The notes under the pieces were generated by a model. That model searched no databases, was not told the origin of the DNA, and saw nothing but the letters and a program-made list of their open reading frames with translations. From Glandiceps talaboti (lineage: Eukaryota > Hemichordata > Enteropneusta > Spengelidae): a DNA stretch of 64,000 nucleotides. Both the position numbers and the translations under genes were made by a program. Positions within the stretch are counted from its first letter, which is position 1. Each line of letters begins with the position of its first letter. This document shows positions 38,651 to 56,829 of the stretch, piece after piece. Location of the stretch: NCBI RefSeq assembly GCF_964340395.1, contig NC_135564.1, positions 3,635,861 through 3,699,860 on the forward strand. The letters run 5' to 3'.

Positions 38651-40399
38651 TGTATGTATATCAGTCTGTGTTCTTTAAAACAATGATGATTTCACAAAAC
38701 GTGTGTATATGAGTGACTGTTTCATCTATGTGGGTTTTGGTGTGAGTGTTTTCGTTTTCTCACACAGCAGTACGCACTACTTACTTGAAACGGATAAAAT
38801 GCATCCGAATATCCGTTAACTGATGGTGAGAGTCCCTTAAATTCTTTTAATTTGTTTTCACTTTTTAATAAATGAGAGAGAAAAAAGCATGCTGATTATT
38901 GAAGTTACAATACGAATGAATAATATATGGAATATAGACCAATTCAAGCAACCTCTCTGCCTATGCATTGTGTAAATCCGACTATGCAATTAGCATAATT
39001 AAAGTAGAATAGTCAATTTGATTATGTGAATACAACTTCTGTCTTTTAAGTTCTGAAAATAGTCTGTCCCCTTTAAGGAGAAAACAAGGCACCATTGAAA
39101 TGCAAAACTTTACTCTCACCTTATTTTGCCATGACCCCAATTTCAACTTATCATCCTCACTTTGAAATGGAACATTTTCGAAGAGAAATCATTACACAAA
39201 ACACATTGCAATTTTACTTTCAAAGTGACTAAGTTTACATAAAAACTCTTTCTAAGGTGTCCCTGTCACTGCCACCGCAAGGCACTCGTTTGAAGGGATA
39301 TCACATATTGTGCTGGGTCTATCCAGCCACAAAGTTGTTTAGTTTTAGTGGTCTGAAATTATAGGTAATGATGAAAAACTATTAACATACGTTCGTGAAA
39401 GCGGCAAGAAATGTTGGTAATTTCATGACTTTGCTGAAAACAAATCTACTAGACTAATCCGGCCTTCTAGATAGATTACTGTAATCTCAAGATGCAGTGA
39501 TCAGATATTTTAATGAGCTCTATCAACGGTCTCATCAAATTTCGGACAAACTTTGATTACTTGAATGGAGACGATTGAAATATTTAAATGTTTAACATTG
39601 TAATTATATGCATGGTATGATGAGACGTTGATTTTCTCACATTATATTATAATTTGAATTTACACACGGAATATCCGTTCTCCTTACTTCCATGTTGTTC
39701 ATCTCTGCATGGAATATATGCCTGGACGCATCAGGCCGTAGATACGGTTTGAGGGCACATACATGCAGCAACAAGCACGCCATGCAGACGCTAACCTATA
39801 GTATGTACAATGTGTGTCATTGGTTACACCTAAGTGATCAGACAATAAATCAAACCAAAGCAAACATTAAGTCCTCGTCCTGGCCCACGCCTCGTTATCG
39901 GTTAAAACTAAATGAGCCAATCGCTTTGACACACATGTCAACTCGAACGTACTTAGGATGAGGTCACTTATAATGACTGATAAGGCTGACCGTTCAGTCC
40001 ATGTGATTGGCCGAAGTTGACGTAAGTTATGGTCGCTAAGACCACGCGTTATCACCGATAAGTATCACTTAGGAATATTGACAGGTATGTTTTTACATGT
40101 AGACACCGCTAATCCCTATTTTAAAATATAGCAGTTTAGTTTTGCGATCATTATTTAGCAATTCGTTACGAGGCCAACTGAAATCACAATAGTGGCCTTG
40201 TTGTCGTGCAAATGTCACCTACCTCTAAGCCTTCAAAAATGGCAAATATTTGATCAGATAATTAATGTGAAATATATTCTAGTCATTGTCCGGACTATTT
40301 TTTTTGAACTTGAGTGAGCGTTGCCATGGAAAGGTGGCGTGTTGTGGTACAACGATGTAAATAGAACGATGTGACTATTTCAAGTAGTGCAATTTCTGA

Positions 40400-40495
40400 A
40401 GTAGCCCGGGACCATTAAATACATTCAAAGGAAATGGAGATTAGACCGCGCCCGCAACGGCTGATCTGTCAGTCTAGTCTCTCTCTTTGACAGGT
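40400..40495 (-). mobile_element. SINE-like repeat, copy 1 (minus)
   Basis: The minus strand contains GACTGACAGATCAGCCGTTG, then GGGCGCGGT. It matches the plus-strand copy at about 42408-42495 (GACTGACAGATCAACCGTTG, then GGGCGCGGT). Both continue toward GCCCGG-ACC sequence. Ends are approximate. Confidence 0.6.
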
Positions 40496-41831
40496 GAATT
40501 TGACAACCAAGTAAGTTCTATCATACAGAGGATTCAGATTTTTTTAATCGATATTTAGCATTCATTTTAATAAAGACTGCTAACGGGCATATTATTTCCT
40601 CCCAACAGAGCAACAAGACTCACGGCGATGGTTTTTGACCGTCACTCTAACTACAGAAAACCACACTTCATCAACAACGTCAAATCATGGACTGGGACAA
40701 GGCCTGCCTTGGAATCTATGATGTCATGTTCTATACTGAATAGCAATGCGAACTGTTCTGTGATTACCATATTAACCCTAGCCGTAGTTATGCTAAACAA
40801 TCTGAATGTCAATTCATTTATTGGACTAGGTCTTACTACACCATCACATAATATACCCAATGATTCATCTTCTTTCAAAAAGTGACGTATTCCTTACAAT
40901 ACTACTAAGTCTAGATCTGGAGATGATAGACAAGGTAATGAATCTAGACCTGGGGATGATATAGAAAGTCAAATATTCGGTAAGCTGCACGAGAGTAGAC
41001 TATTTCAGTGAATAATGAATCTAGCAAATATCCAATACCAATATCAAACTTAGCATGCTATAAAGGCACATAATGGCTTCCTTCTACCAACTTCACATTG
41101 GTACGGTAAAACTCTACATAGCAAATGCACATACAGTTATCTAGTTCATCGAGTTAGAGTACCATGGAATAGTTTGATTGTCAAGTTAGAATGCCAAGTA
41201 GTAGGGGGTCAGTTTTGTTTGATGTGGGCTTTTAGTCTAGTTTAGCAAAACAACAAATTTCGAACTTCTTTACGATTCAATATAATAACATATGTTGCAC
41301 CTTGCAGGAAGTACAATGTATTACATATTTGTGTGCCGAACATATCTGCCTACTATGTCTCCTAGAGCTGAACGTTTATTACGTATATTAATTAATTCGA
41401 TTGATCTATCAACATCTGCACAATGTATCATGATCGACGTTTGTAGACTTTTTATGAGAGTGAAAAGTGGTTTCTTTACTAGTACCATGGCGTTATTGAT
41501 CGTTTGATGTTAGTTTTTATGTTGGTTTATTGACGGTGAAGCAGATCGAACGTCATTTGTGTTTTAGTGCAAAAAAGTTAAATCGATTACACTGTCTGTT
41601 CGACCTCAGACTCGGACCACTATTCTCTATACTGGTCTGAGGTTAGACACGTTTTACCATGGTTCTGAACGACCACTAAGAGAACTAACACGATGTGACG
41701 TGTCAATAACGCTGTAAGGTTACATCAAGATATTCACATACACAAATTTTAATATATTGTACGTAGCTGAGGTTCAGGGAAAGGTCAACGTTTAAAAATG
41801 CTGCTAATGACACTGGCTAGAGAATGACTGA

Positions 41832-42200
<369 letters not shown>

Positions 42201-42407
42201 CAATTATTGTGAAATTACAAACCTTTGACTAATAACTATAGGGTTACTTTACGGTATTTAAAGTTCACATGTACGCTAAGTGGACCTTTAAAAAGTCGTA
42301 AAGAATATCTGAGTTTAGGGATGCATGCACATTGGTCTGGGAGAGAATAGTGAAGCATTTGTAGGAACGTGACTGGACTTCGTGATCTTATAGATATTGT
42401 TTTAACA

Positions 42408-42495
42408 ACCGGGCTCAGTGGTAGACTGACAGATCAACCGTTGTGGGCGCGGTGTAACCTCCCTTTCCCCAAATAGGCTGATATAATAAGCCCGG
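42408..42495 (+). mobile_element. SINE-like repeat with tRNA A-box, copy 2 (plus)
   Basis: Starts with CGGGCTCAGTGGTAGACTGA, close to the pol III A box of a tRNA head, with a degenerate B-box-like GGTGTAACCTCC about 30 bp later. It is an inverted partner of the copy at 40400-40495. Confidence 0.6.
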
Positions 42496-43157
42496 ACCAA
42501 TGACGTCATTACAATCTATAGGAATTGTTGAGGGAGCTGAAATCGACTCGTCACGGCATTAAATGACCAACCAGTAATTTGAATAACAACAGATGACAAT
42601 TACTACGTCTGAATAATGCAATTACCTCGGAAATGGATCGAAATTGTAATAAAGCATAGTTCAGACCTTGTTAACATTAGTGTACATCTTATTCATACAA
42701 TAATATCTGGGGACGTATTGATACGTGCGCAACTTATCAAGAGTTCTCTACCGTGTTGTCCAGGTACCAGCTATTGTAAGGCCATGTATGTAATGCATAC
42801 ATGTTATTGACACCTCGACTTCGATTACTCTCATTTTTTGTCTGATTGCATATTGAATTTACATTGTGGAGTACCGCGTCGGACAAAAGGGACAAGTTAG
42901 TCCGACCTTCCAGGGTAGACACTAAAAAGTCATTTAAACAGCGGCGGGCAATGACCTGCCGCAATGTCGAAGACGTTTTTTGGATAGAAATACTTATACT
43001 AGTAAATCAAACAATACTTTCGGTTTTGTAAAATAAAAAGTGGTTTAGTTAGGATGGACTAAAATAAACAAAGAGAAGGTCCTCTTGACTAATTCCCAAT
43101 ATGGACCATTGACAATCTACTAAGAAGGAATCACAATCACTCTGTCCGTCTCTGCGG

Positions 43158-43237
43158 TATGTATGTATGTATGTATGTATGTATGTATGTATGTATGTAT
43201 GTATGTATGTATGTATGTATGTATGTATGTATGTATG
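43158..43237. repeat. (TATG)n microsatellite
   Basis: About 20 uninterrupted GTAT units. Confidence 0.97.
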
Positions 43238-44748
43238 TTTATGCAGGAGTGCAAAAGTAACAATACAGTTATCTAGTTATCTGTGTATCTGTGTTTGCTT
43301 TTCTCTCTATCTCTCACTCTGTGTGTCTCGCTGTCTCTGTCTATATATGTTCCTTCTCGAGCTCTCTCACAAACTCTCTCATTCTATGTCGCATCAATCA
43401 TCTCATCCCATCTCTTCATCCATTACAAAACTATCAATGCAACTATTGAAATGTGCGTTAGAATATCATTACAATGTGTTAAGGTTCCACATCTTTCCAC
43501 ACTGTGTATATTTGTTCTACTGCCGCTGTATACATGCATTTACTCGCGAATATAAAGCTGTACCTACAGCGTACAGGTGTATACACAATCACAGACTTTG
43601 TCATTCTCGAATGCCAGAGTATATTTTATCGCTGGAGCAACGAAACGAAGATGGTGCGTTTTAGAAGGAGAGGACAGTGGTTTTACAGCCTAAGCTATGA
43701 GCCTTGTTTGTCGGTACTATAGGGCGCCACCGACGCCGTCTTGGTGTATGCATTCCAGCCTGACAAGTTCTGAGTTCTCATGTCAGTGATTGTCCCGTGG
43801 TCAATGTACTGTTAAATATAGTCTGCAGCGTACCTCGTGTCATGGCCCTATAACACTTAGGAATATCTCAACAGAGTGTCTCAAGGTGACTAATGGAAAC
43901 TCGGACTAGTAATTGTTGTTTTTAAGTTGTTTCGCTACGTCAGCTTGCCGATGTATGAGACTATCCCCATACAATGGCAACTCTTTAATGAACTTGGATG
44001 ACGTAGGTACAAAGTGACACACTCATCGGTATGGAGATTTTACTATCTTTTGAAATAATCCATTTTCTTGTCTTGACATGCTGGAACCTTTCAGATGGGA
44101 GAAGTAGTTTGCAAATGTAATTGGGGTGTTGATCCTCATGAGTAGTTACCTGAGTAACGACCTACCTCCATAGCGACAATTTATAACCCATCCTTTATGC
44201 ATGTTATGCCCCCTTGGACAGCTGTACAGTTCGCTGTCAAGAATGTCTGTAGAACGATAACATATAGCCATTCATGATCTAGAGAAGTCTGCCCATAGAA
44301 GTATGGCCCCTGTATAGCCGACTATGGCCTGTCTGCCTATCTAACGTTGTTAGCTTATCTAGTTGTCCTTTGTTGATCTTTGCTCGAAAAATTTACCGAT
44401 TAAAAACTTTTAGCAACCATAACACTGATAATTAGACGTTAAATCCACGCTATTCATTCTGCTTAGTTAAGCTGGATATCCGGATCCTTCAACAAGAGGC
44501 CGGTTTTGAATCTCAATTCTTTCTCCCCTCGAATTTAGTTACAGTCCTTGGCATAAACAATACAACAATGCAATAAAAGTAATTTAGAAGGCCAACTTAA
44601 ACTTGACAAATAAAGCTAATATGATGTTATATTCCTTCTAATTGGGCGAATGTGCTGAGATGTCAATATCAAAGGCGGTGTCATGGAATTCGAGTTGCAA
44701 TGAAAGGAAAAGTTAAATGTCCTTCGTGATAAACATAATCCTACCTTC

Positions 44749-47700
44749 AATTTATATTTTAAATGGACAACTGATCTTGTGTCAGGGTTTTAACACCAGT
44801 CCGCATATGAAGTAGCCATGCAACAATAGGGAGTGATCTGGTTGCAATCGACTGAGTCGGTATGAAAGAAGCATTGAAAGCAAGGTTTGTCTGTGACCAT
44901 TCATGCATAACGCGTTAGTGGGCTCATAACAGGGTCTGTGTCTACGTCTGCTTAACACCAGAGAAATTGCTGTATACCTCGGCTAAAATACTGGTACATA
45001 TACCCTGGACATGTACATTGCTTTAAACCCTTGAACGGAAAGCAAAAATATAATGCCCCACAGAAATTATAGTAAACGTGTTTATAAAAGACGTACATAA
45101 ATGCCTGTTAAGGTTTATGAGCCCGACAGTACATAGATTAGATGTGTTTTAACATGTTTGGGGAGCTAAGATTTTCCCACGTAGTGAAACATGGCAACAG
45201 CACAATTACAAGCAAAAAGAACAAAAACGTAGGGAAACTGTTACAGTTGTGTACTTTTGTTTTTAGGTATCAATGAAATAATTATCAGATCTGAACAAGT
45301 CGCCTCTTTTGAACGATAGAAATATGTGGTGGTAAATGAATACCTGGTGAGCATGCGCACTTGAACTGTCTTGCGTTCGACGACAACAAGCTTTTTTGGT
45401 AATTTTGCACGACGTTATCAATATTTCTTTACAAACTTTTAAGTACATACTACACAGATTGTCCACAATAAATGCTGTCGTGTATTTACTATTTGGGTAA
45501 AATCAGTGTAAAAAACAAACAAAAAAAACCCCAATATATATATACTTTAAATTTGACGGACAACCTTCACAGGCTTCAGATCCGTCGCGTCAAATATGCC
45601 GAGGTGAGGTCATCAACTATGTGTAACACCTAAAGAATTTAAAGGTGGGCAATGGATGATCACATGATCCCCTGACATGATCAGTACACCTATTCAGCTG
45701 TCTATAAACAACACTTCAAAACGCAATGCGCATGCGTATACGTACTGAAGCGTTGTTCTGTCTATACCACGTGATACGCCTGCGTACAGTGTTGTTGTAT
45801 CGAAGGTCAACAGACGAGGCGACCAATCAATGAAGTTATCGACAAGAACCTGTTCACTTTTGAGGCTCAGCTGTGAAGCCTCCGCTCGCCCCGCATAGCA
45901 ACCATAAACATACTATGTTGTTAGTTCTGCTTGTTGCTACGGGCCGTCGAATTCTGCTTATGTCGCACGAAAGAACGCATCGTCGTTAATTTATATAACA
46001 TTTGTTAAAACAGACACAATGTGTGCATCAAGTCAACCATAAAATTCAAATAAATATCATATATATAGTCATGGTAATCAGCCGAGTACCTCCAGGGAAG
46101 TCCAAGTGTTATACTGCCTTGGTATAGCTAGCCTTGTTTAATCATATTATAGAAATCAGTCTCGGTCTGCTATAACACGTATATTCTCTTTGCTTATTTC
46201 CTTTCAAATTTTCGGAGTTGGGGTTGACATTCTTAAGTCGATAATTTCATTAGGTCCTCAACGCTGTTTCAAACTGCTAGCTGCTGTAACACTAGCAGTA
46301 TACTTGTACGTACGCGGAGTGAGTATTATGGCATGTGTGGAGTTAATACACACGTATTATTTCGAATGAACGGACTGTGACCAGACGAGACAAGTCACAC
46401 AACACATTGGGTTGCCTAGCATTCAATGTTTGGTATATTAAAGGAGATTGTTTCACTAGATAACAAAATATAACACACGTACGTCCACTACAATTCACGT
46501 AACAGTGTCAATAATAGAGTATAGTACACTAGATGTTTGAAATCTTTACTTTCAGGTTTTGGCGTCTAAAGTGGAAATGAAAGGGAGAAGCACAGTCAGA
46601 CATTTGATGGACTACTATTACTCTATATAGGCGGTATTAAGTGTGGAGAATATGTTGTCATAGTCAACGCTCGAAAAATATGTACGTATGGTTGGTGTAA
46701 CAATCGGTGTTTAGCCTGCTACATTTACAAAGTAACTTAGAACCCGGTCTAATAATACAGGCAAAGAATGAGGCTGTAACCATCACCGTTTATACAATGC
46801 ATTGACAATATTCTGGTGATTCATGTCATTCAAACACAGGTAATACATCAACAGGTCCAATAGTCTACTTTGAAATAAATATGAGTAAATAACTAACGGA
46901 CGGAGTTTCTCCAACCCTAAATTAAGTTGACCCTCGGAACAACAAACTATAGTGCGGGGTTATCCAAGGTTGAACAGTTTACGAACTACGCATGCGCATT
47001 ATGGACTTACGTATGAATACGTATGCACCGGGTTGATGGCTATGGATGAATTGACTTTGCAGAGATAATTAAGAGGTGGAAATTAAAATAAGATATTAGC
47101 ATATAGTGGTCGACAGAGTGAATGATAGAGACTGTGGAGTGTTTATTAAAATGGTAACGTAATTACAGCGGGAATTACAGTAACTATATCTGATCGTATT
47201 TTTAACTCAGATGAAATTCAGATGGGGTAGATTTTTCACTGGGCTTTAGGATTAATTCGAGGGGGCCGCTTACGTGTACCCCTCCATCGGAACATTCTAT
47301 TGTAAAGAGGTAATATAGCAATTGGACGCCAACTCCGTCATCATTAACAACTTAAATCAAAACAAAACAAAACAAAACAAAACAAAACAAAACAAAACAA
47401 AACAAAACAAAACAAAACAAAACAAAACAAAACAAAACAAAACAGAAGTTACTTTGGAGCTTATCGTCAGGTGCTGTCTCAATATCAGAGCTAAGCCATA
47501 CGTTTTGTCTGGGGGGATTCGGTATGGTTTTCTAATTACAAATGTACTGAATGCTCGTATCCACTGTATATACTAGAACGCTCCTGACCTGGAATGATTT
47601 ACCCAATTTTGATGTTTGTGACTGTATAATTATGTGCTATGAGAATACTAATATACCTTACTATACCATTTCCTGGTTGTGCTGTACGGAACAAAGTCAA

Positions 47701-48502
47701 ACAATGCACGCATTGTATGTACTATAATACAATAATAGTATTGTTAGAAATGTGTTTATAATGTGGTAGGAAATTATCCAGTACTTGCGATGTACCAAAA
47801 CTGCCAAATATTTTCCAAATGTGAGACCAAATGACGCCTGTTTATTCACATCTTTGATGTATTCATTAGGAAACTGAACAACGATAGTTTCATGCAAATA
47901 ACGACATAGTTGTGTTTAGAGAGATGAAACTCTAGATAAACAAGAAGAAATATAAAAGGGTACAGATTTCATTCCAAGTAATGATCATTTTATGTAGGTC
48001 TCTTAGTCCCTTAAGGGGATACCAAATGTTTATCAGTGCCCCTAGATCTGACACGAGAATTTCACCCCCCCCCCCCCAAATAAATTAAAGAAATAAATAA
48101 AGAAATAAAGAAATAAAAAAAAATTATATATATATATCGGCAATTCAATGGAAAAGCCAATGTTTGATTTAGGTTTAAACTTTCAATTTGGTATGTAAAA
48201 CTATTGTCTGGTAGAGCTATAGACAAACTCAGTTGTTCCCAGTGAGTAAAATCTATGTAAATATCGATGATGACGTCATTGGTAAAACAATACGAATCAA
48301 GAAGACCATGGGATTCAAACGATGGGATATATTTAGATTTGGGATCCATTGATGACAACATACATCTATACGATGCAATCTAAGACGCAGAAACCAAATT
48401 TTCGTGTTGTGGGTTAAATCAAACCAGGACTTTACGTCTATATAATATACAATCTTATTAGAATTTTAAAATGTCGATTATATGGATGGGAATAATCTGA
48501 TG
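44749..48502. repeat. Gene-free tandem duplication, unit C (about 3.75 kb)
   Basis: Runs from AATTTATATTTTAAATGG at 44749 to AATAATCTGATG at 48502 and matches unit D nearly base for base, apart from small indels and replaced microsatellites. No coding exon, tRNA or transposon terminus was recognised. A short minus-strand frame (45263-45466) has a counterpart in unit D (49034-49309), but the two differ in frame and length, so it is not called as a gene. Confidence 0.9.
47357..47443. repeat. (AAAAC)n microsatellite
   Basis: About 17 perfect pentamer units. The equivalent place in unit D carries (AAAAT)n. Confidence 0.97.
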
Positions 48503-51119
48503 GTGTCGTACAACTTAGAAATTTATATTTTAAATGGACAACTGATCTTGTGTCAGGGTTTTGACACCAGTCCGCATATGAAGTAGCCATGCAACAATAG
48601 AGAGTGATCTGGTTGCAATCGACTGAGTCGATATGAAAGAAGCATTGAAAGCTTGGTTTGTCTGTGACCATTCATGCATAACGCGTTAGTGGGCTCATAA
48701 CAGGGTCTGTGTCTACGTCTGCTTAACACCAGAGAAATTGCTATATACCTCGGCTAAAATACTGGTACATGTACCCTGGACATGTACGTTGCTTTAAACC
48801 CTTGAACGGAAAGCAAAAATATAATGCCCCACAGAAATGATAGTAAACGTGTTTATAAAAGACGTACATAAATGCCTGTTATGGTTTATGAGCCCGACAG
48901 TACATAGATTAGATGTGTTTTAACATGTTTGGGGAGCTAAGATTTTCCCACGTAGTGAAACATGGCAACAGCACAATTACCAGCAAAAAGAACAAAAACG
49001 TAGGGAAACTGTTACAGTTGTGTACTTTTGTTTTTAGGCATCAATGGAATAATTATCAAATCTGAACAAGTCGCCTGTTTTGAACGATAGAAATATGTGG
49101 TGGTAAATGAATACCTGGTGAGCATGCGCACTTGAACTGTCTTGAGTTCGACGACAACAGGCATTTTGTAGTATTATGATCTTGCACGGCGTTATCAATA
49201 TTTCTTTACAAACTTTTAAGTACATACTACACAGATTGCCCACAATAAATGCTGTCGTGTATTTACTATTTGGGTAAAATGTAAAAAAACAACAAAAAAA
49301 CAACAACATATATATACTTTAGATTTGACGGACAACCTTCACAGGCTTCAGATCCGTCGCGTCAAATATGCCGAGGTGAGGTCATCAACCATGTGTCACA
49401 CCTAAAGAATTTAAAGGTGGGCAATGGATGATCACATGATCCCCTGACATGATCAGTACACCTATTCAGCTGTCTATAAACAACACTTCAAATCGCAATG
49501 CGCATGCGTATGCGTTCTGAAGCGTTGTTCTGTCTATACCACGTGATACGCCTGCGTACGGTGTTGTTGTATCGAAGGTCAACAGACGAGGCGACCAATC
49601 AATGAAGTTATCGACAAGAACCTGTTCACTTTTGAGGCCCAGCTGTGAAGCCTCCGCTCGCCCCGCATAGCAACCATAAACATACTATGTTGTTAGTTCT
49701 GCTTGTTGCTACGGGCCGTCGAATTCTGCTTATGTAGCACGAAAGAACGCATCGTCGTTATTATATAGCATTTGCGGTTAAAACAGCGGACACAATGTGT
49801 GCATCAAGTCAACCATAAAATTCAAATAAATATCATATATATAGTCATGGTAATCAGCCGAGTACCTCCAGGGAAGTCCAAGTGTTATACTGCCTTGGTA
49901 TAGCTAGCCTTGTTTAATCATATTATAGAAATCAGTCTCGGTCTGCTATAACACGTATATTCTCTTTGCTCATTTATTTTCAAATTTTCGGAGTTGGGGG
50001 TTGACATTCATAAGTCGATAATTTCATTAGGTCCTCAACGCTGTTTCAAACTGCTAGCTGCTGTAACACTAGCAGTATACTTGTACGTACGCGGAGTGAG
50101 TATTATGGCATGTGTGGAGTTAATACACACGTATTATTTCGAATGAACGGACTGTGACCAGACGAGACAAGTCACACAACACATTGGGTTGCCTAGCATT
50201 CAATGTTTTGGTATATTAAAGGAGATTGTTTCACTAGATAACAAAATATAACACACGTACGTCCACTACAATTCATGTAACAGTGTCAATAATAGAGTAT
50301 AGTACACTAGATGTTTGAAATCTTTACTTTCAGGTTTTGGGCGTCTAAAGTGGAAATGAAAAGGAGAAGCACAGTCAGACATTTGATGGACTACTATTAC
50401 TCTATATAGGCGGTATTGAGTGTGGAGAATATGTTGTCATAGTCAACGCTCGAAAAATATGTACGTATGGTTGGTATAACACTCGGTGTTTAGCCTGCTG
50501 CATTTACAATGTAACTTAGAACCCGGTCGAATAATGCAGGCAAAGAATGAGGCTGTAACCATCACCGTTTATACAATGCATTGACAATATTCTGGTGATT
50601 CATGTCATTCAAACACAGGTAATACATCAACAGGTCCAATAGTCTACTTTGAAATAAATATGAGTAAATAACTAACGGAATTTCTCCAACCCTAAATTAA
50701 GTTGACCCTCGGAACAACAAACTATAGTGTGGGGTTATCCAAGGTTGAACAGTTTACGAACTACGCATGCGCATTATGGACTTACGTATGAATACGTATG
50801 CACAGGTTGATGGCTATGGATGAATTGACTTTGCAGAGATAATTAAGAGGTGGAAATTAAAATAAGAAATTAGCATATAGTGGTCGACAGAGTGAATGAT
50901 AGAGACTGTGGAGTGTTTATTAAGTTGGTAACGTAATTACAGTAACTATATCTGACCGTATTTTTAACTCAGATGAAATTCAGATGGGGTAGATTTTTCA
51001 GTCGGGCTTTAGGATTAATTCGAGGGGGCCGCTTACGTGTACCCCTCCATCGGAACATTCTATTGTAAAGAGGTAATACAGCAATTGGATGCCAACTCCG
51101 TCATCATTAACAACTTAAA

Positions 51120-51131
51120 TCAAAATAAAAT

Positions 51132-51163
<32 letters not shown>

Positions 51164-51235
51164 ATAAAATAAAATAAAATAAAATAAAATAAAATAAAAT
51201 AAAATAAAATAAAATAAAATAAAACAATACAAAAC
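51120..51235. repeat. (AAAAT)n microsatellite ending in AAAAC remnants
   Basis: AAAAT units with two A-rich breaks, ending in AAAAC-type units that match the array in unit C. Confidence 0.96.
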
Positions 51236-51842
51236 AAAACAGAAGTTACTTTGGAGCTTATCGTCAGGTGCTGTCTCAATATCAGAGCTAAGACATTGAT
51301 TCCGCCGCGGCGTTTGCATCTGGGGGCATACGTTTTGTCTGGGGGATTCGGTATGTTTTTCTAATTACAAATGTACTCAATACTGTATCCACTGTATATA
51401 ATAGAAAGCTCCTGACCTGGATTGATTTACCCAATTTTGATGTTTGTGACTGTAAAATTATGTGCTATGAGAATACTAATATACCTTACTATACCATTTC
51501 CTGGTTGTGCCGTACGGAACAAAGTCAAACAATGCACGTATTGTATGTACTAATCTATAATACAATACTTGTATTGCTAGAAATGTGTTTATAATGTGGT
51601 ATATTAAAAATATTTTCCAAATGTGAGACCAAATGACACCTGTTTATTCACATCTTTGATGTATTCATTAGGAAACTGAACAACGATAGTTTCATGCAAA
51701 TAACGACATAGTTGTGTTTAGAGAGATGAAACTCTAGATAAACAAGAAGAACGATAAAAGGGTGCAGATTTCATTCCAAGTAATGATCATTTTATGTAGG
51801 TCTAGTCCCTTAAGGGGATATACCAAATGTTTATCAGTGCCC

Positions 51843-51986
<144 letters not shown>

Positions 51987-52495
51987 GCACTTCAATGGAA
52001 AAGCCAATGTTTGATTTAGGTTTAAACTTTCAAATTGATATGTAAAGCTACTGTCTGGTAGAGCTATAGACAAACTCAATTTTTCCCAGTGTGTGAAATC
52101 TATGTAAATATCGATGATGACGTCATTGGTAAAACAATACTAATCAAGAAGACCATGGGATTCAAACGATGGGATATATTTAGATTTGGGATCCATTGAT
52201 GACAACATACATCTATACGATGCAATCTAAGACGCAGAAACCAAATTTTCGTGTTGTGGGTCAAATCAAACCAGGACTTTACGTCTATATAATATACAAT
52301 CTTATTAGAATTTTAAAATGTCGATTATATGGATGGGAATAATCTGATGATGATTATAAACAATTAACATCACGTTATCCAATCTTAGATATACAACATA
52401 TCATTACATGTAGGGATTCTCTCTCAAATTGACATGTTTTGGACAACATTCAACACACACGCACGCACGCACCCCCATCCTTCCATCCACACACA

Positions 52496-52526
<31 letters not shown>

Positions 52527-52536
52527 ACACACGTAT

Positions 52537-52873
52537 GCATACATACATACATACATACATACATACATACATACATACATACATACATACATACATACAT
52601 ACATACATACATACATACATACATACATACATACGTACATACGTGCGTGCGTGCGTGCGTGCGTACATACATACATACATACATACATACATACATACAT
52701 AGTACATACATACATACATACCTACATACATACATACATACATACATACATACATACATACATACATACATACATACATACATACATACATACATACATA
52801 CATACATACATACATACATACATACATACATACATACATACATACATACATACATACATACATACATACATAC
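52537..52873. repeat. (CATA)n microsatellite with internal CGTG block
   Basis: About 340 bp of CATA units with a GTGC block at about 52641-52663, preceded by CACGCA repeats. Long Tyr/Ile/His/Thr or Met/Tyr/Val/Cys frames here are artefacts. Confidence 0.97.
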
Positions 52874-52883
52874 GAGATAAAAG

Positions 52884-52905
52884 TTTATTCAGATAGTAGT
52901 TTATT
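52884..52905 (-). terminator. Poly(A) signals of beta-tubulin 5
   Basis: On the minus strand, AATAAA occurs at 52905-52900 and 52889-52884, about 345 nt after the stop codon and just before the CATA array. Confidence 0.6.
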
Positions 52906-53247
52906 TGCAAGAGAATTAAGGTATATCAGTGTCGAGGACAGAAAAGCAATGTACAGCAAAGATGGCAAACAGGCACCAGACAAGAATAACGGGAGTTGTG
53001 GCTCTGATGTTCACGGACTGTTGTTTCTAAAGTCTGGGACAGAATTTGCCTTGAATATAGTCATGGTGTTTATAGACGATCCGGTCGTCTAAGTATAGTT
53101 GATATGGTTAAATACACCATTTAATATCTTATAAGATATTACATTTCTTAAAATCAGATTTGGAATGTTTAGTAATTTGTTACAAGATTGCGGCGGATCA
53201 AAGGTTCTTTTTCTCTTTTTTTTAGTCGTCTTGTCTTGCTTCAGCGT

Positions 53248-56042
<2,795 letters not shown>

Positions 56043-56793
56043 TTTGATTGAGTTTGGTGGATTGAGTTTGCTGGAGATCTAAAAATGTACCTTCGCTGAT
56101 TGTTACAAACAACTGAAGCGTCCGATAGAGCCGAGGAGTGGCTTTTTGTATTGTCCGGGACTGAGTACTTCATTCAACCCCCTAATGATTTGTCTCTACA
56201 CCCCGTCGAGGACATAAAATAGATCCATCCTGGATATTATTTGTCCCTGGGTATGCACAACAAAACTTTAACATATGAACCCCTAGCTCAGTGGAATGAA
56301 TCCACCCATCCATGCATATTACATTCCAAAACAGTGATGGCGAATTAGTATATAAACACCACACAACACAGAAAGTTAATCGCCTCTCACACTCATATAT
56401 GCAACTACATGGCTAATATTAACACCACATCTGTTACTAGTAGCCCATTCACAACACTTTCATTTTGTGTGCAAAGCTATTGTACTGGGCGATCGAGAAT
56501 GCCATGTTGTCTTTCTAATGTTTAATAGTACCAATGTTACACAGCAGTTGTTGTTTTTATTGTTCATGTTTATGCATTATATAAGGATCGGTGGATGACC
56601 CCGCGACTATAATATAAAAAGAAACGCAACTTATGTAACCACACGCACTTTTTGGCCAGTCAAGTACCGACGAAAACGTCACGATTAACTGTTCAATCAT
56701 GCTATAGTATTGTATTGAATTGTCTTTGTCTCTGTCAATAAGTATAATATACTCGTGGGAAAAACCAAAGCAAACAATTTAAGATGGACTTCA

Positions 56794-56829
56794 CCATAGA
56801 CATCGTTGATCTATCTCCAACGTCTATGG
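56794..56829. repeat. Short inverted repeat, CCATAGAC family
   Basis: CCATAGAC at 56794 pairs with GTCTATGG ending at 56829; the 20-bp centre is not palindromic. Confidence 0.7.

Larger units (their letters stand above)
52350..53247. other. Region right of unit D with CATA array and beta-tubulin 5 3' end
   Basis: A CACG/CATA array fills 52483-52873. The remainder, 52880-53247, is the probable 3' UTR of beta-tubulin 5 on the minus strand. A small hairpin (TAGACGA/TCGTCTA) lies at 53073-53091. Confidence 0.6.

Noticed and set aside
40628-40885. 85-codon frame with a hydrophobic stretch, preceded by an acceptor-like CAACAG
   Set aside because: No recognisable family, no clear donor and no partner exon found.
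45263-45466. Short minus-strand frame in unit C with a partial match in unit D (49034-49309)
   Set aside because: The two copies differ by an indel that changes the frame ends; no family was recognised, and similarity follows simply from the duplication.
56283-56300. tRNA-like A box (TAGCTCAGTGG)
   Set aside because: No B box or cloverleaf follows at the right distance; not called as a tRNA.
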